64,000 bases of DNA from an uncultured Olegusella sp. (GTDB lineage Bacteria; Actinomycetota; Coriobacteriia; Coriobacteriales; Atopobiaceae), in assembly GCF_947253395.1 (NCBI RefSeq), contig NZ_CAMXYY010000002.1, forward strand, positions 1 through 64,000, given 5' to 3'. Position numbers and translations under genes: made by a program. The notes beneath the pieces are model-generated. The model ran no database searches. It worked only from the letters and a program-made list of their open reading frames with translations, and had not been told where the DNA came from. Below are positions 46,314 to 56,086 of the stretch, one piece after another; within the stretch, counting starts at the first letter, position 1; every line of letters starts with the position of its first letter.

Positions 46314-47021
46314 GTGCATATTGAAACACTTTCCGTCTTTCCCGAAGTCTTTGAGCCTTATATGAGCACCTCTATCATGGGTCGTGCGCAGGATAAAGGA
46401 ATTTTGAGCTTTCAAGCGTATAATCTGCGTGATTGGACACATGATAGGCATCACACGGTGGATGATGCACCTTTTGGTGGTGGTCAGGGCATGCTTATGA
46501 AGCCTCAACCCATCTTTGATGCTGTGCGCAATCTAAAATCCCGTAGTTTATCTTTGCCCTATGTGGTTTTCTTTTCACCTTGTGGAAGGCGTTTTGATGA
46601 GTCTTGCGCACAACGTCTTGCCAAAAAAGAGCAGCTATTGTTTGTTTGTGGTCGTTATGAGGGTATGGACGAACGCTGTTACGAACTGGCAGATGAGATT
46701 ATCTCCCTTGGTGATTACGTACTTACAGGTGGGGAGCTTGCGGCTATGGTTGTAAGTGATGCCGTCGTGCGTTTATTGCCAGGCGCTTTAGGTGATGAGA
46801 ATAGTGCGAAGGACGAGTCTTTCTCGGATGGTTTGTTGGAATATGCCCAATATACTCGGCCCGCAGATTTTGAAGGTAGGAAAGTCCCTGAAGTTTTGCT
46901 CTCAGGCAATCATGCAGAAATTGCAAAATGGCGGGCTCAAAGTGCGTTGGAACGTACCCAAAAGTGGCGTCCCGATTTGCTAGAAAATGTTTCTTTGGCG
47001 CTTCAGGAGGGGAGAGCGTAG
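46314..47021 (+). CDS. trmD: tRNA (guanine-37-N1)-methyltransferase
   Basis: 235 aa, SPOUT-family enzyme. VFPEVFEPY, DDAPFGGGQGMLMKP, CGRYEGMDERC and the knotted SAM site GDYVLTGGELAAM. Start GTG 46314 after GGGAGGAGAGG; no ATG fits better. Confidence 0.96.
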   Translation: MHIETLSVFPEVFEPYMSTSIMGRAQDKGILSFQAYNLRDWTHDRHHTVDDAPFGGGQGMLMKPQPIFDAVRNLKSRSLSLPYVVFFSPCGRRFDESCAQRLAKKEQLLFVCGRYEGMDERCYELADEIISLGDYVLTGGELAAMVVSDAVVRLLPGALGDENSAKDESFSDGLLEYAQYTRPADFEGRKVPEVLLSGNHAEIAKWRAQSALERTQKWRPDLLENVSLALQEGRA

Positions 47022-47022
47022 T

Positions 47023-47571
47023 ATGGAAAAACGTGGTATTCCCAATTGGCTGCAATGGGTGTTGGTCTTTGTTATTGCTATTTGCGCCAGTTTGCTGATA
47101 CGCCGTTATGTGGTTGAGTTTTATGAAGTACCGTCAGGCTCGATGCTTCAAACAATCCAGCAAGGGGATCACCTGATAGGTTCGAAAGTGAGTCTATGGT
47201 CAAATGATCCTCAGGTGGGTCAAATCGTAACCTTCAACGATATTAAAGGTACAGGCGATACGCTTATTAAACGCATTATTGCAGGTCCCGGTCAAACTGT
47301 TGACATCAAGGATAACGCAGTTTGGGTTGATGGTAAAAAGCTTGATGAACCCTATACCTCGGGTACGCCTACCCTGCCTTTACGCGATACCTGGGTTGCA
47401 GGTGGAATTACATATCCCCTTACCATTCCTGAAGGACAGGTTTGGGTTATGGGGGACAATCGTACCGATTCTCTTGACTCGCGTTACTTTGGACCCATCC
47501 CTCTGAGTTCCATCACTTCTGAGGCGATATGGATTTATTGGCCGCCTAACCGCTGGGGTGCCTTAAAGTAG
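47023..47571 (+). CDS. lepB: Signal peptidase I
   Basis: 182 aa with one N-terminal membrane segment (~10-28). Catalytic Ser40 in VPSGSM and general-base Lys83 in GDTLIKRI; GDNRTDSLDSRYFGP near the C-terminus completes the family boxes. Cleaves signal peptides from exported proteins outside the membrane. ATG 47023 starts one base after the trmD stop with GGAGGGGAG upstream. Confidence 0.95.
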   Translation: MEKRGIPNWLQWVLVFVIAICASLLIRRYVVEFYEVPSGSMLQTIQQGDHLIGSKVSLWSNDPQVGQIVTFNDIKGTGDTLIKRIIAGPGQTVDIKDNAVWVDGKKLDEPYTSGTPTLPLRDTWVAGGITYPLTIPEGQVWVMGDNRTDSLDSRYFGPIPLSSITSEAIWIYWPPNRWGALK

Positions 47572-47663
47572 ACACGCAGTTTTTATGAGTTGCAACTGAT
47601 GCGACGAGAAAATCAAGGTATGGTTTTGCCGTACAAAAAAGTTAACGAGAGGAAAGCAGGACT

Positions 47664-48569
47664 ATGAGTACTACTCCACTAAGCTTCCAAGATATGATCT
47701 TGGCCCTTGAGCATTACTGGGCAGATCAAGGTTGCACGGTTATGCAACCTTACGATAGCGAAGTCGGTGCTGGTACCTTTCATACCGCTACTTTGCTACG
47801 TAGCCTGGGACCCGCTGCTTGGCGCACCTGCTATCCACAGCCTTGCCGTCGCCCTGCTGATGGACGTTATGGGGAAAATCCCAATCGTATGCAACATTAC
47901 TATCAATTCCAGGTAGTGCTCAAGCCCAGCCCTGTTGATTCTCAGGAGCTGTATTTGGGATCGCTTACAGCAATTGGCCTTGACCCTGCCGAGCATGACG
48001 TCCGTTTTGTTGAGGATGACTGGGAAAGTCCTACGCTGGGTGCTTGGGGCTTGGGTTGGGAAGTCTGGATGGATGGTATGGAGGTTACTCAATTTACCTA
48101 CTTCCAACAGGTGGGTGGCATTGAAGTTGACCCTGTTCCCGTTGAGATTACCTATGGTCTTGAGCGTATTGCTATGTATGCTCAACAGGTTAATTCGGTT
48201 TATGACTTGGTATGGAGTTGGCTACCTGATGGCACCGCCATCAAATACGGTGATGTTTTCCTCGAAAACGAGCGTGAGTTTTCGGTATATAACTTTGAAC
48301 TTGCCAATGTTCCCATGATGCGACAGAAATTTGATGATTACGAGAGGGAATGCCACGCCTGTCTTGATCGCAAGTTACCGCTCCCTGGCTATGACTGCGT
48401 TATGAAGTGCAGCCATGCCTTTAATCTACTTGACTCTCGTGGGGCACTGTCTGCTGTTGAGCGTGCAAACTATATTCTTCGTGTGCGTACACTTGCCAAA
48501 GCCTGCTGCGAGTCATATTTGGCAGAGGTCGCGAGCAAGTCTGATGCAGAAAAGAAGGAGGTGGCCTAA
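47664..48569 (+). CDS. glyQ: Glycyl-tRNA synthetase alpha subunit
   Basis: 301-aa catalytic-core subunit of the heterotetrameric enzyme. [35 protein letters not shown] and [13 protein letters not shown] are typical. Start ATG 47664 after GAGAGGAAAG. The 92-bp upstream gap holds a small palindrome AGTTGCAACT (47588-47597) and no T-box. glyS begins on the next base. Confidence 0.96.
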   Translation: MSTTPLSFQDMILALEHYWADQGCTVMQPYDSEVGAGTFHTATLLRSLGPAAWRTCYPQPCRRPADGRYGENPNRMQHYYQFQVVLKPSPVDSQELYLGSLTAIGLDPAEHDVRFVEDDWESPTLGAWGLGWEVWMDGMEVTQFTYFQQVGGIEVDPVPVEITYGLERIAMYAQQVNSVYDLVWSWLPDGTAIKYGDVFLENEREFSVYNFELANVPMMRQKFDDYERECHACLDRKLPLPGYDCVMKCSHAFNLLDSRGALSAVERANYILRVRTLAKACCESYLAEVASKSDAEKKEVA

Positions 48570-50666
48570 ATGGCTCATAAGAAGGATTTTCTTCTCGAAA
48601 TTGGTACTGAGGAAATGCCGTCCGCACCTCTTTCTAACGCCGTTGTTCAACTAGGAAAACTCGTGGACGAAGGCCTTGATGAGCTTGGGCTGTCTCACGG
48701 TGAGGTGCGTATTATCTCGACCCCGCGTCGACTAGCTGCTCTCGTGGCAGACGTTGCTTGTGCTACCGAGGAGCGCAATGAGTCTCATCGTGGACCTGCT
48801 GCACGTATTGCCTTTGATGCTGAGGGCAATCCTACCAAAGCAGCTCTTGGATTTGCTCGTAAACAAGGGGTGAGCCCGGATCAGCTGCAAAGGCGTGTAG
48901 ATGCTGATGGCAACGAGTATGTCTTTGCTGAGATTCACGAAGAATCCCATCTGGCAGAACCTCTGCTGACCCAACTTTGTGAGTATGTCATCTCGCATCT
49001 TGAATGGCCTAACTACCGTAGTCAGCGTTGGGGTTCTGAGCACGTGAGCTTTGTGCGCCCAGTTCGTTGGATTTGCGCTCTTTTGGGGAGTGAAATTATA
49101 GAGCTCACGTATGGTGACGTGACAAGCAGCAATACTACCCGTGGTCATCGCGTGTTAGGTGCGGGCGAGCACGTAGTCGCCGAGCCCAAGCTTTACGAAG
49201 ATGTTTTGCGCTCTGTTTGTGTACTCGGTGAAGAAGAGCGTGCAGCGGTTATTCGTAAGGGCATAGCTCAAATTGAAGCTGAGCGTGGTGGTGCACATGT
49301 TGATACGCCTCGTGCTACGTTCCAAGAGGTTGTCAATCTTTGTGAGTGGCCCTCGGTTATTGTGGGTAAGTTTGATGAGGAGTTTCTTGCTGTTCCTCAT
49401 GAGATTATCTGTGAATCCATGCTTTCCAATCAACGTTATTTCCCTATTTATGACAAGAATGCCAAACTTACCTGCGAGTTTGTTGTTGTGAGTAATGCTG
49501 ACCCTCTCTGTGCCGCAACGGTTATCGATGGTAATGAGCGTGTGGTGAGGGCTCGTCTTGACGATGCAAAGTTCTTCTACGATGAAGACCTTAAGGTTCC
49601 GATGGATGAATTTGTTGAGCGCTTGAGCCAAGTTGTCTTCCAAGAAAAGCTGGGTACCATGCGTCAAAAGGTTGAGCGTATGGAAACCCTTGCTTTGGCA
49701 GCTGCACATCAGTTGGATGCTGACGAAGAATTAGTGCAGAAGGTACAACGCACTGCACATCTAGCCAAGGCAGATCTTGTGAGTCAGGCAGTTATTGAGT
49801 TTACGAGTCAGCAAGGTGTTATGGGCGGTTACTACGCTGAGGCAGCGGGGGAGTCTGTTGATATTGCTGATGCAATTCGCGAACACTATCATCCACGTTT
49901 TGCAGGTGACCAGCTGCCTTCTGGTGTTGTGGGGCAGCTTGTAGCTTTGGCTGACAAGATTGATACCACTTGTGGCATGTTTGCCATTGACGAGCCGCCC
50001 ACAGGCTCTGCAGACCCCTTTGCCGTACGCCGTGCAGCAATTGGCGTGATTGCTATTCTCAAGGTTTTGCCCAAGCTTGAGCTTCGTAAACTCATTCATT
50101 GTGCGCTCTCTAGCCTTGCTGCACAGGGCATTTGCTTTGATATAACTAAAGTTGAGGCAGATGTTGCCAAGTTTTTTGCAGGTCGTCTTGCTGCTATGGC
50201 CAAAAAAGATGGCATTGCTCCAGACACCATTGATGCTGTTTCTGCGGTAGGCGTCATTGACCCTGCAGAATTCTTTGCTCGCGCTCATGCTCTTGATGAG
50301 GCGCGTTCAAGCCAGCCTGAACTTTTTGATGATTTGGCGGTGGCATACGCCCGTGCCGCGCACCTTGCTGACAAGAAGTTGGGTATTGAGGTTGACGAAA
50401 CTTTACTCAGTGAATCTGAATTGAGCTTGCTCCAAGCTTGTTGTGAAGGTGAACAGAATGTGGAGAAAGCATTGGCTTCAGGTGACTATGAGGGGGCTTG
50501 TCGCTCTCTCGCGGCATTAAGAGAGCCCATCGACCGATTCTTTAGTGACGTACTTGTCATGGACGAGCACACTAAGTTAAGGGAGAACAGGCTTCGGCTG
50601 TTAAACCGCTTTGCAAATGTCTTTGCAGATGTGGCGGATATCGGAGCACTTTCCCGCAAACGCTAG
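48570..50666 (+). CDS. glyS: Glycyl-tRNA synthetase beta subunit
   Basis: 698 aa; recognises tRNA-Gly and contains an HD-like domain and a C-terminal anticodon-binding region. LLEIGTEEMPSAPL at the start and RPVRWI and ADKIDTTCGMFAI inside identify it. The Shine-Dalgarno (AAGGAGG) lies in the end of glyQ, and stop and start are adjacent, so the subunits are made together. Confidence 0.96.
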   Translation: MAHKKDFLLEIGTEEMPSAPLSNAVVQLGKLVDEGLDELGLSHGEVRIISTPRRLAALVADVACATEERNESHRGPAARIAFDAEGNPTKAALGFARKQGVSPDQLQRRVDADGNEYVFAEIHEESHLAEPLLTQLCEYVISHLEWPNYRSQRWGSEHVSFVRPVRWICALLGSEIIELTYGDVTSSNTTRGHRVLGAGEHVVAEPKLYEDVLRSVCVLGEEERAAVIRKGIAQIEAERGGAHVDTPRATFQEVVNLCEWPSVIVGKFDEEFLAVPHEIICESMLSNQRYFPIYDKNAKLTCEFVVVSNADPLCAATVIDGNERVVRARLDDAKFFYDEDLKVPMDEFVERLSQVVFQEKLGTMRQKVERMETLALAAAHQLDADEELVQKVQRTAHLAKADLVSQAVIEFTSQQGVMGGYYAEAAGESVDIADAIREHYHPRFAGDQLPSGVVGQLVALADKIDTTCGMFAIDEPPTGSADPFAVRRAAIGVIAILKVLPKLELRKLIHCALSSLAAQGICFDITKVEADVAKFFAGRLAAMAKKDGIAPDTIDAVSAVGVIDPAEFFARAHALDEARSSQPELFDDLAVAYARAAHLADKKLGIEVDETLLSESELSLLQACCEGEQNVEKALASGDYEGACRSLAALREPIDRFFSDVLVMDEHTKLRENRLRLLNRFANVFADVADIGALSRKR

Positions 50667-50695
50667 GTATGCACGCCTTGTCATGTGTATAAAGT

Positions 50696-50711
50696 CGGAC
50701 ACAAAGGTCCG
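50696..50711 (+). promoter_or_regulatory. Small hairpin before the regulatory protein gene
   Basis: CGGAC (50696-50700), ACAAAG, GTCCG (50707-50711), followed within a few bases by GAGAGGAAGGA. It recalls the hairpins placed before arcA and arcD ribosome-binding sites. Confidence 0.35.
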
Positions 50712-50734
50712 GTTTGAGAGGAAGGAACGCATTC

Positions 50735-51139
50735 ATGCCTGAGGACTTCATCGGTGAGGAGATTGGGGAAGAGTCCCTTCCCATCGTATTCGTTCTCTCT
50801 GACGCTCGCGGCAAGACTGCGGTTGGCGTCGTAGAGGCTGCGGCTGACCAGTTTGAGGATGGTGCGATTGTCGTTAAACAGCTGGGTAATGTAAACAATG
50901 TTGAGATGGTTTGTGACTACCTTGACAAGAATCGCGAAGAGGATACACCTACGGCTGTTTTCCACACGATCGCTGATAAGAATCTTCGCCGTGATATTAG
51001 GCGCGAGCTAGACAGTAGGGGTATTCCTTCTGTTGACTTGCTCGGTCCTGCCATTACGGTTATTGCTAGCCTTACGGGTTCTGAGCCCGCAAGTATCAGT
51101 GGTCATCGTGCAGAAACTTCTGTACAAGAGCTCGCGTAA
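50735..51139 (+). CDS. PPDK regulatory protein-like, N-terminal domain only
   Basis: 134 aa. Residues ~12-115 match the first half of the bifunctional kinase/pyrophosphorylase that controls pyruvate phosphate dikinase: FVLSDARGKTAVGVVEAAA, ADKNLRRDIRRELDSRGIPSVDLLGPAI. The usual family is near 270 aa with a C-terminal P-loop domain that binds ADP; that half is absent. The reading frame stops cleanly at 51139, and I saw no continuing homology in the 184 bp before ppdK in any frame. ATG 50735 has GAGAGGAAGGA 8 nt upstream. Its position next to ppdK supports a link. Alone it should lack the phosphotransfer activity. Confidence 0.75.
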   Translation: MPEDFIGEEIGEESLPIVFVLSDARGKTAVGVVEAAADQFEDGAIVVKQLGNVNNVEMVCDYLDKNREEDTPTAVFHTIADKNLRRDIRRELDSRGIPSVDLLGPAITVIASLTGSEPASISGHRAETSVQELA

Positions 51140-51323
51140 GCTGCTCATATTGTGAAAAATTGAGTTAGACAGCAGGCCAATATTTCCTCGTAGTGTGGAA
51201 ATGATGGTCTGCATGTCTGGCTTTATTAATTTGAATTCAGCTTAACTGCTGGATTGCGCTATCATGCTGCTGTTGGTACAGGGGTGGCTTTGGCTACCCA
51301 AAGTAACGAATCAAGGAGTGCGT

Positions 51324-54053
51324 ATGGCTGAAAAGCACGTTTACCGGTTCGGTTTTGACGAAAACGGTAAGAATGTGACTGAGGTCGCAGGCGAGACCGT
51401 TAACAAGGCAAAATGGATTACAGGTGGCAAGGGTGCAAACCTTGCCGAGATGGCCAATATCGGTCTTCCTGTTCCTCCAGGATTTTCTATTACCTGCCAG
51501 ACTTGTGTTGAGTATTCTGGCGCTGGCAATGTTTGGCCTGAAGGTGTACTCGACGAGATTGATGAGTACCGCAAGGATCTCGAGAAGCGTATGGGCAAAA
51601 AGCTCGGTGACGCAGAGGATCCTCTGTTGGTATCTGTTCGCTCCGGTGCTCCTTTCTCCATGCCTGGCATGATGGATACGGTCCTGAACCTTGGTCTGAA
51701 TGATGACTCTGTTCAGGGTCTTATCAAGCAGACTGACAATCCCCGTTTTGCTTACGACTCCTACCGCCGTTTTGTTCAAATGTTCTCTGATGTAGTTATG
51801 GGTGTTTCTGGTCAGCTTTTCGAGGATGCCATCAACGCCAAGAAGGCCGAGAAGGGCGTTAAGCTTGATACTGAGCTCGATGCTGATGACCTTAAAGATC
51901 TTGTTGCTACGTTCAAGCAGATTTTTGCTGATAACGTTGATGTCGAGAAGTATCCTGAGGTTGAACTTGACGGCAAGGCTGTCTTCCCCCACGATCCCAT
52001 CCTGCAGCTCCGTCTTGCCGAGCAGGCAGTCTTTGGTTCTTGGAATACCGAGCGCGCCATCCTTTACCGTAAGCAGAACAAGATTCCTGATGAGCTTGGT
52101 ACTGCTGTCAACGTGCAGGTAATGGCCTTTGGTAACAAGGGCAACACCTCTGCTACTGGCGTTGCATTTACCCGCAATCCTGCTGATGGTACCAATGAGC
52201 GTTACGGTGACTTCCTCGTCAATGCTCAGGGCGAGGATGTTGTTGCTGGTATTCGCAACACTGAGCCCATTGCTGACCTTCCTCATGTCCCCGGTCTTGA
52301 GGAGGCAGGTAAGGAGCTCTTCCGCGTCTTTGAGATTCTTGAGGACCACTACGCTGACATGATGGACCTCGAGTTCACCATTGAGCAGGGCAAGCTTTGG
52401 ATGCTGCAGACTCGTGTTGGCAAGCGTACCGCTTTGTCTGCACTTCGTGTCGCTATCCAGATGGTTGAAGAGGGTCGTATCGACAAGAAGACCGCTGTGT
52501 CTCGCGTTGCTCCCGATCAGCTTGATCAGCTGCTCCATCCTCAGTTTGACTCCAAGGCAAAATATGATGTCGTAGCTAAGGGTATGAATGCTTCTCCTGG
52601 TGCAGCTGTGGGTGCTGTCGTCTTCTCCTCTGCTGACGCTGTTGCTTATCAAGAGGCTGGCAAGCCCTGTGTTCTCGTTCGCTGGGAGACCACTCCCGAT
52701 GACCTTGCTGGCATGGTTGCTGCCGAGGGTATCTTGACCTCTCATGGTGGCAAGACCTCTCACGCAGCAGTTATTGCTCGTGGTATGGGTGCACCCTGCG
52801 TATGCGGTTGCGAGTCTCTCCATATTGATGTCGCCAAGAAGGAAGCTAGCATTGCTGGTACCGACATTGTTTTGAAGGAAGGCGACATCATCTCCATCGA
52901 TGGCTCTACGGGTAACATCATCCTTGGTGCCGTGGATTTGGTTCGTCCCGAGCTCGCTGGTGACCTCGGTACCATTCTTGAGTGGGCTGACGAGATTTCT
53001 AACGATGAGTCTCTTGGTCGCGTTTTCCAGGTTCGCGCCAATGCTGACAACCCTGCTGACGCAAAGCTCTCCCGTGAGTTTGGTGCAACTGGTATTGGTC
53101 TTGACCGTACTGAGCACATGTTCTTGGGTGATCGCAAGCAGCTTATCCAGTCCTTTATTCTTGCTGAGGATCAGGCAACCAAGGACGAGGCTATTGCCAA
53201 GCTGTATGAGGCTCAGATTGGTGACTTCTACGAGATGTTCAAGGCCATGGATGGTCTACCTGTCATCGTGCGTCTACTTGATCCTCCTCTGCATGAGTTC
53301 TTGGAGTCCCCGCGTGCACTTGAGGTTTCTCTCGCACGCGCCGAGGCAAAGGGTGAGGATATCAGCGAGGGCAAGGCTCTCCTCAAGAAGCTCGACAGCT
53401 ATCAGGAAGCCAACCCCATGCTTGGTTTGCGTGGTTGCCGTTTGGGCATCGTCTATCCTGAGCTCAATGATATGCAGACCCGTGCCATCGCTACCGCTAT
53501 GGCTCAGCTCAAGAAGGAGGGTCTCGATCCTCAGCCTGAGATCATGATTCCTCTTGTCTCTCTTGAGACCGAGATTGAGCAGGTTCGCGCTCAGGTCGAA
53601 GCTCAGATCAAGGCTGTGTGCGAGGCAGAGGGTGTCGAGCTCTCCATCCCCATTGGCACCATGATTGAGATTCCTCGCGCTGCTGTCATCGCTGATGAAA
53701 TTGCAAAGCATGCCGATTTCTTCTCCTTCGGTACCAATGACCTCACTCAGATGGGCTTTGGCTTCTCTCGTGATGACGTTGAGTCTGCGTTTGTTCCTCA
53801 GTATCTTGACCGTAAGATTCTCAAGGCTAACCCCTTCGAGACTCTCGATCCTGGCATCGCTAAGCTCGTTAAGCTTGGTGTTGAGGGTGGTCATGAGGGC
53901 AATCCTGGCATTGTTTGTGGTGTCTGCGGCGAGACCGGTGGTGACCCCGAGTCTATTCACATGTACTACAAGCTCGGCCTCGACTATGTGTCCTGCTCGC
54001 CTTATCGTGTGCCTATTGCACGCCTTGCAGCAGCACAGGCCAAGCTCGACTAG
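51324..54053 (+). CDS. ppdK: Pyruvate, phosphate dikinase
   Basis: 909 aa. Interconverts ATP + pyruvate + Pi and AMP + PEP + PPi. N-terminal ATP-grasp domain (KWITGGKGANLAEM, SVRSGAPFSMPGMM), the phosphohistidine domain with GGKTSHAAV (His480), and the PEP/pyruvate barrel with GTNDLTQM and CGVCGETGGDPES (Cys865, Cys868). ATG 51324 follows AAGGAG by 5 nt; an earlier in-frame ATG (51264) has none. Very strong codon bias. In many organisms a threonine just before the active His is the target of the regulatory protein; here the Thr in KTSH (two before the His) is present. Confidence 0.97.
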   Translation: MAEKHVYRFGFDENGKNVTEVAGETVNKAKWITGGKGANLAEMANIGLPVPPGFSITCQTCVEYSGAGNVWPEGVLDEIDEYRKDLEKRMGKKLGDAEDPLLVSVRSGAPFSMPGMMDTVLNLGLNDDSVQGLIKQTDNPRFAYDSYRRFVQMFSDVVMGVSGQLFEDAINAKKAEKGVKLDTELDADDLKDLVATFKQIFADNVDVEKYPEVELDGKAVFPHDPILQLRLAEQAVFGSWNTERAILYRKQNKIPDELGTAVNVQVMAFGNKGNTSATGVAFTRNPADGTNERYGDFLVNAQGEDVVAGIRNTEPIADLPHVPGLEEAGKELFRVFEILEDHYADMMDLEFTIEQGKLWMLQTRVGKRTALSALRVAIQMVEEGRIDKKTAVSRVAPDQLDQLLHPQFDSKAKYDVVAKGMNASPGAAVGAVVFSSADAVAYQEAGKPCVLVRWETTPDDLAGMVAAEGILTSHGGKTSHAAVIARGMGAPCVCGCESLHIDVAKKEASIAGTDIVLKEGDIISIDGSTGNIILGAVDLVRPELAGDLGTILEWADEISNDESLGRVFQVRANADNPADAKLSREFGATGIGLDRTEHMFLGDRKQLIQSFILAEDQATKDEAIAKLYEAQIGDFYEMFKAMDGLPVIVRLLDPPLHEFLESPRALEVSLARAEAKGEDISEGKALLKKLDSYQEANPMLGLRGCRLGIVYPELNDMQTRAIATAMAQLKKEGLDPQPEIMIPLVSLETEIEQVRAQVEAQIKAVCEAEGVELSIPIGTMIEIPRAAVIADEIAKHADFFSFGTNDLTQMGFGFSRDDVESAFVPQYLDRKILKANPFETLDPGIAKLVKLGVEGGHEGNPGIVCGVCGETGGDPESIHMYYKLGLDYVSCSPYRVPIARLAAAQAKLD

Positions 54054-54080
54054 TTTGATTTTTGCATCAAGCTGATTTTG

Positions 54081-54108
54081 AGAGGAGCCTCTCGGGGCTC
54101 CTCTTTTT
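54081..54108 (+). terminator. Terminator of ppdK
   Basis: AGAGGAGCC (54081-54089), 6-nt loop, GGCTCCTCT (54096-54104), then T to 54108. Confidence 0.92.
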
Positions 54109-54160
54109 GTGAAATTGCACGTAACTTATGTGATACGGTCGACAAAACCCTTATTAGTAC

Positions 54161-54189
54161 TTGTAAGGGACTTGATAAACGCTTAGAAT
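54161..54189 (+). promoter_or_regulatory. Promoter of rplS
   Basis: TTGTAA (54161-54166), 17-bp spacer, TAGAAT (54184-54189); start near 54196. The leader of about 69 nt contains a stem GTGCCG (54215-54220)/CGGCAC (54233-54238), which could be an L19-type leader structure. Confidence 0.6.
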
Positions 54190-54264
54190 GACCGACGGTG
54201 TGTAAACATGCCATGTGCCGTGCTTGAGTTGGCGGCACCTCTGGACGAGAGATGAGGAAGTTTC

Positions 54265-54609
54265 ATGGACTACATCAAGGCGATTGAGCGTCAGCAGATT
54301 CGTGAGGATATCCCCACAGTCATCGTTGGCGATAACGTCAAGGTATACTACCGCATTAAGGAAGGCGAGCGCGAGCGTCTGCAGGTCTTCCAGGGTGATG
54401 TTATCCGCATTAGTGGCGAAGGTGCTCGCGAGACCTTTACGGTTCGTAAACTGAGCTTTGGCATTGGTGTTGAACGTACATTCCCCATGCATTCTCCCAA
54501 GATTGCAAAGCTCGAAGTTGTTCGTCATGGTCAGGTGCACCGTGCAAAGCTGTACTACCTCCGCGATCGCGTGGGCAAGGCTGCTCGTCTTCGCGAGAAG
54601 CGTATTTAG
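54265..54609 (+). CDS. rplS: 50S ribosomal protein L19
   Basis: 114 aa at the subunit interface. [21 protein letters not shown] and [13 protein letters not shown] identify it. ATG 54265 with GATGAGGAAG upstream. A single gene here, apart from rpsP-trmD (they are adjacent in many bacteria), with its own promoter and terminator. Confidence 0.98.
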   Translation: MDYIKAIERQQIREDIPTVIVGDNVKVYYRIKEGERERLQVFQGDVIRISGEGARETFTVRKLSFGIGVERTFPMHSPKIAKLEVVRHGQVHRAKLYYLRDRVGKAARLREKRI

Positions 54610-54634
54610 TTTTAGTGCAACAAAAAGAGTGTTT

Positions 54635-54660
54635 AAGCCGTCCCTTGGGGCGGCTTTTTT
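54635..54660 (+). terminator. Terminator of rplS
   Basis: AAGCCGTCC (54635-54643) pairs with GGGCGGCTT (54648-54656, one G-U) and T follow to 54660. Confidence 0.92.
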
Positions 54661-54717
54661 ATGGTACAGACTCGCTGTGTGCTACATTTTATTTGGACAA
54701 AACAAGGGAGGATGTTT

Positions 54718-55497
54718 GTGGAGCATGCTGCGACAGCACGGGAGATTGCAGGGCTTTTTAAAACTGCCTCTCATGATGAACTAGACAACTTGATTTCTCG
54801 CTACGCAGAAGATCCGCGGGCGCAGGTGCAGCAGGCGCTAAAAAGTGCACGTAAACGTCAGGAACATTTCTTGCAGGAGCGTAGTCGTGTGCACGAGATG
54901 TATCTCTTGCAGAAAGAACTTGGTGGTTCAGGCATCATTGTAGGTGTAGATGAGGTGGGTAGAGGTGCAATAGCAGGGCCTTTGACAGTTGCCGCGGTGG
55001 TATTGCCAGATGAGCCAGAGATTTTGGGTGTCAATGACTCCAAACAATTAAGTCCCCAGCAGAGAAGCGAGCTTGCTTTACGAATTCAGACCATAGCAGT
55101 TTCTATAGGTATTTCTCATATACCTGCTGAGCTAATCGATAAGCAGGGTATGGCAGCTTCGCTTAGACAAGCAATGAGCGAAGCTATTGTTGATACAGGG
55201 ATCAAACCAGACTCTGTTTTGATTGATGGAAATCCCGTTCATGCTCATCCCAAGGAACGAACAATCGTTAAAGGTGATGCAAAGATTGCCGCAATTGCTG
55301 CAGCTTCGATTGTTGCCAAAGTGACACGAGATCAACTGATGGTCGAGTATGGCAAAAGTTATCCTGAATACCACTTTGCTTCTTGTAAAGGCTATGGTTC
55401 TGCAGAACATATTGCAGCAATTAAGCAATTTGGACTCACACCTCTCCATCGTGTAAGTTTTTGCAGCAACTTTGTGGAAATGCCATCGCTTTTTTAA
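54718..55497 (+). CDS. rnhB: Ribonuclease HII
   Basis: 259 aa, cuts RNA in RNA-DNA hybrids. Acidic metal site DEVGRGAIAGP (with a second Asp in VNDSKQLS and Asp in VLIDGN). An N-terminal extension of about 75 residues, helical and charged, is like that of the Bacillus type. GTG 54718 fits GGGAGG with a 6-nt gap; ATG 54712 is in contact with it, and ATG 54661 lies immediately after the rplS terminator run and would need a promoter further up. Confidence 0.93.
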   Translation: MEHAATAREIAGLFKTASHDELDNLISRYAEDPRAQVQQALKSARKRQEHFLQERSRVHEMYLLQKELGGSGIIVGVDEVGRGAIAGPLTVAAVVLPDEPEILGVNDSKQLSPQQRSELALRIQTIAVSIGISHIPAELIDKQGMAASLRQAMSEAIVDTGIKPDSVLIDGNPVHAHPKERTIVKGDAKIAAIAAASIVAKVTRDQLMVEYGKSYPEYHFASCKGYGSAEHIAAIKQFGLTPLHRVSFCSNFVEMPSLF

Positions 55498-55671
55498 GAA
55501 TATTTTTGTGCCAATCTTTTGTGATTCTTGTCAGTTGAACTATTGCTGCTGGACAGCCTTGTTATGCAGCTGCGATTGCAAGACTGCTTGTAGCTGAAGG
55601 TCAGATTAACAACAAGCAAAATCCAAGTTGCTTTCTTCAAAGTCTTGTGAGAGACCGAGAAGGGAGAAATT

Positions 55672-56085
55672 TTGGAAGCAGTAGAGCGTGAAAAACCAAT
55701 TGCAGAGTTGACTTCAAAAGAGCTAGGTCATCTAGGTGAGTGCTTAGCCTGTCGCTATTTGGAAAATACTATTGGCCTAAAAATTGTAGAGCGTAATTGG
55801 ATTTGTTCTGCCGGAGAGGCAGATATCGTTGCGATTGATGACAAGCAGCATATTCATCTCGTTGAGGTAAAAACACGCTACACAACCAAGGAAGCTTCAG
55901 CGATATATCCTGAAGAAGCCGTGAGTCAAGCCAAACAACGTCGCTATCGCAATATTGCACTGATGTATATCAGTGCTCATTCTCTTGAGACACAGGTGTA
56001 TTTTAGTGTGCTTGCGCTCAACGTCTATGGTCAGCACAATGCCCATGTACGCTACATTCCCCATGCCTATGTGTGGGATGAATAA
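55672..56085 (+). CDS. yraN: UPF0102 (YraN) endonuclease-like protein
   Basis: 137 aa. GEADIVAID and VEVKTR form a restriction-endonuclease-like active-site pattern. Function in cells is not well known; it tends to occur near dprA and comM, as here. Start TTG 55672 with AAGGGAG 5 nt upstream. The comM start overlaps or abuts its stop. The 174 bp before it hold no clear feature. Confidence 0.9.
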   Translation: MEAVEREKPIAELTSKELGHLGECLACRYLENTIGLKIVERNWICSAGEADIVAIDDKQHIHLVEVKTRYTTKEASAIYPEEAVSQAKQRRYRNIALMYISAHSLETQVYFSVLALNVYGQHNAHVRYIPHAYVWDE

Positions 56086-56086
56086 C

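Noticed and set aside
47572..47663. T-box riboswitch before glyQS
   Set aside because: The gap is 92 bp, too short, with no T-box core; only a small AGTTGCAACT palindrome is present.
51140..51323. Hidden continuation of the PPDK regulatory protein by frameshift
   Set aside because: I translated the gap by eye in the three plus frames and saw no P-loop or family motif; several stops occur.
54661..54717. Earlier start of rnhB at ATG 54661
   Set aside because: It follows directly on the T run of the rplS terminator and has no Shine-Dalgarno; GTG 54718 has GGGAGG at the right distance.
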